DNA of 64,000 nucleotides, from the NCBI RefSeq assembly GCF_003612015.1, contig NZ_RARB01000004.1, positions 248,001 to 312,000 on the forward strand, in the 5' to 3' direction. Below the pieces are notes generated by a model. That model made no database searches. It had not been told where the DNA came from and was given only the letters and a program-made list of their open reading frames with translations. The translations under genes were made by a program, and so were the position numbers. The DNA comes from Pantoea piersonii. GTDB lineage: Bacteria > Pseudomonadota > Gammaproteobacteria > Enterobacterales > Enterobacteriaceae. Below are positions 62,828 to 64,000 of this stretch, one piece after another. How positions within the stretch are numbered: position 1 is the stretch's first letter; each line of letters begins with the position of its first letter.

Positions 62828-63544
62828 TTACTCTTCCAGGTCGCCGCAGAAGCGGTAGCCTTCGCCGTGAATGGTGGCGATGATCTCCGGCGTATCCGGC
62901 GTGGACTCAAAGTGTTTACGAATACGGCGAATAGTGACGTCGACGGTGCGATCGTGTGGCTTCAGCTCGCGGCCGGTCATCTTCTTCAGCAGATCGGCGC
63001 GGGTCTGGATTTTGCCAGGGTTCTCGCAGAAGTGCAGCATGGCGCGGAATTCGCTACGCGGCAGCTTATACTGTTCGCCGTTAGGGCTGATCAGCGAGCG
63101 GCTGTTGATGTCCAGCTCCCAGCCGTTGAACTTGTAGCTTTCTACCTGACGGCGCTCTTCATTCGGCATCGCCAGATTCATGGTGCGCGACAGCAGGTTA
63201 CGTGCGCGAATGGTCAGCTCACGCGGGTTAAACGGTTTGGTGATGTAATCATCCGCGCCGATCTCCAGACCCAGGATCTTGTCCACTTCATTATCACGAC
63301 CGGTCAGGAACATTAGCGCCACGTTTGCCTGCTCGCGCAGTTCGCGCGCCAGCAACAGGCCGTTTTTACCGGGCAGATTGATATCCATGATCACCAGGTT
63401 GACGTCGTTTTCGGTGAGCACCTGGTGCATTTCAGCGCCGTCGGTTGCCTCATACACGACATAACCTTCCGCCTCGAAAATGCTTTTGAGGGTATTACGC
63501 GTGACCAGTTCGTCTTCAACGATAAGAATGTGTGGGGTCTGCAT
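62828..63544 (-). CDS. arcA: Two-component response regulator ArcA
   Basis: A 238-residue OmpR-family regulator. The receiver has the phosphorylated D54 in [13 protein letters not shown] and K104-type lysine in [11 protein letters not shown]. The C-terminal winged helix ends with [12 protein letters not shown]. Controls aerobic respiration genes with the sensor ArcB. Confidence 0.98.
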   Translation of the reverse strand: MQTPHILIVEDELVTRNTLKSIFEAEGYVVYEATDGAEMHQVLTENDVNLVIMDINLPGKNGLLLARELREQANVALMFLTGRDNEVDKILGLEIGADDYITKPFNPRELTIRARNLLSRTMNLAMPNEERRQVESYKFNGWELDINSRSLISPNGEQYKLPRSEFRAMLHFCENPGKIQTRADLLKKMTGRELKPHDRTVDVTIRRIRKHFESTPDTPEIIATIHGEGYRFCGDLEE

Positions 63545-64000
63545 GTTTCGCTACCTAAAATTTGCCAACAAATCGAAAACAGGGCGTACGCGGGTATTCA
63601 GGCTCGCTAAAAAGCGCGTTATGTGGCGCTTAACCGTTGTACGAAATTATGTTCTTGATAAACCATCTATCAACGTCAACAACAGTGTTAGCTCAGCCAG
63701 TCAGAATGAATATTGCCTGCCCCAGGAGAGAATCTTTTGGCGCATATCCTAACCGCATTAACAGCAACCTAACAGCACCGACAACAACCGATAAGCATAA
63801 AAACAACGCTTCGTTGACTTATATCAAATGCAATTGTAGCACGTTAACACTTATGTGAAAAACTTCTCTTGTAATGCAAGCTTAGCTCACAAAAAATATC
63901 AATTTCGCTACATATTTACGCGATGTATACGTAAAACAAAATTGTAGTTACGCTTTTTCTATTAGCCTGTTTAAAAAGCTATTTCGCCTGTTAATTTGAT
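63545..64000. promoter_or_regulatory. Long upstream region of arcA
   Basis: 455 AT-rich bases to the window end; short frames inside look random. It should contain the arcA promoters and a long leader. An FNR-like site is listed separately. Confidence 0.5.
63814..63827. promoter_or_regulatory. FNR-box-like site upstream of arcA
   Basis: TTGACTTATATCAA matches the FNR consensus TTGAT-N4-ATCAA at nine of ten positions. E. coli arcA is FNR-activated under anaerobiosis, so this is a likely functional site. Confidence 0.7.

Noticed and set aside
1..64000. Search for CRISPR arrays, insertion sequences and rRNA genes
   Set aside because: No regularly spaced direct repeats, transposase frames or rRNA sequences were noticed in the window.

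Overview
The window is a chromosomal segment of a member of the Enterobacterales, most likely Erwiniaceae (a Pantoea, Mixta or Erwinia relative). The right half keeps the gene order found near 99-100 min of the E. coli map: opgB, fhuF, yjjZ, three tRNA-Leu(CAG) genes, rsmC-holD-rimI-yjjG, smp, serB-radA-nadR, ettA, slt, trpR, yjjX, gpmB, rob, creA and arcA. It departs from E. coli in lacking prfC, the deo operon and lplA between yjjG and smp, and creBCD between creA and arcA. It also has a deoR homologue next to ettA. The core genes are GC-rich, while the left 2.6 kb and parts of 3.5-6.7 kb are clearly AT-rich and look acquired.

Region 1 (1-3.9 kb) is the right end of a P4-like integrative island. 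It carries an AT-rich three-gene module that resembles ABC-three-component (ABC-3C) defence systems; the first gene is cut by the window edge, the third is an SMC/Rad50-like ATPase with a zinc-hook-like CxxC. Next comes a truncated, frameshifted P4-family primase, and then a 22-nt copy of a leuX-like tRNA-Leu 3' end with a terminator (probable attachment site). Region 2 (4-4.8 kb) holds decayed gene remnants.

Region 3 (4.9-12.8 kb) is accessory. Two separate paralogous Hcp / Tlde1-type peptidoglycan-targeting effector / immunity modules of the type VI secretion system (T6SS) flank several other genes. These are a SymE toxin with its antisense RNA SymR and a LexA-like box, an HNH-nuclease plus methyltransferase gene pair, a small lipoprotein gene, and a cdh-type CDP-diacylglycerol pyrophosphatase. 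An RcnB-family protein gene follows. No T6SS structural genes other than hcp are present.

Region 4 (12.9-20.1 kb) is an uptake and catabolic locus: a FAD oxidoreductase and a polar-amino-acid ABC transporter, divergent from a LacI-type regulator with two perfect TGAGACCGGTCTCA operators, followed by a MocR-type regulator divergent from a GNAT acetyltransferase. Region 5 (20.7-27.9 kb) is a six-gene type 1-like chaperone-usher fimbrial operon preceded by a membrane-anchored CadC-like regulator. Region 6 (27.9-43.5 kb) contains opgB, a tautomerase, a LysR regulator, an orphan glycosyltransferase, a YncE-like propeller protein, a histidine phosphatase, a LacI / nucleoside hydrolase locus with an MFS transporter on each side, a YbaK deacylase, Fur-controlled fhuF and yjjZ, and a membrane diguanylate cyclase. 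Region 7 (43.5-64 kb) is the conserved housekeeping block ending at arcA.
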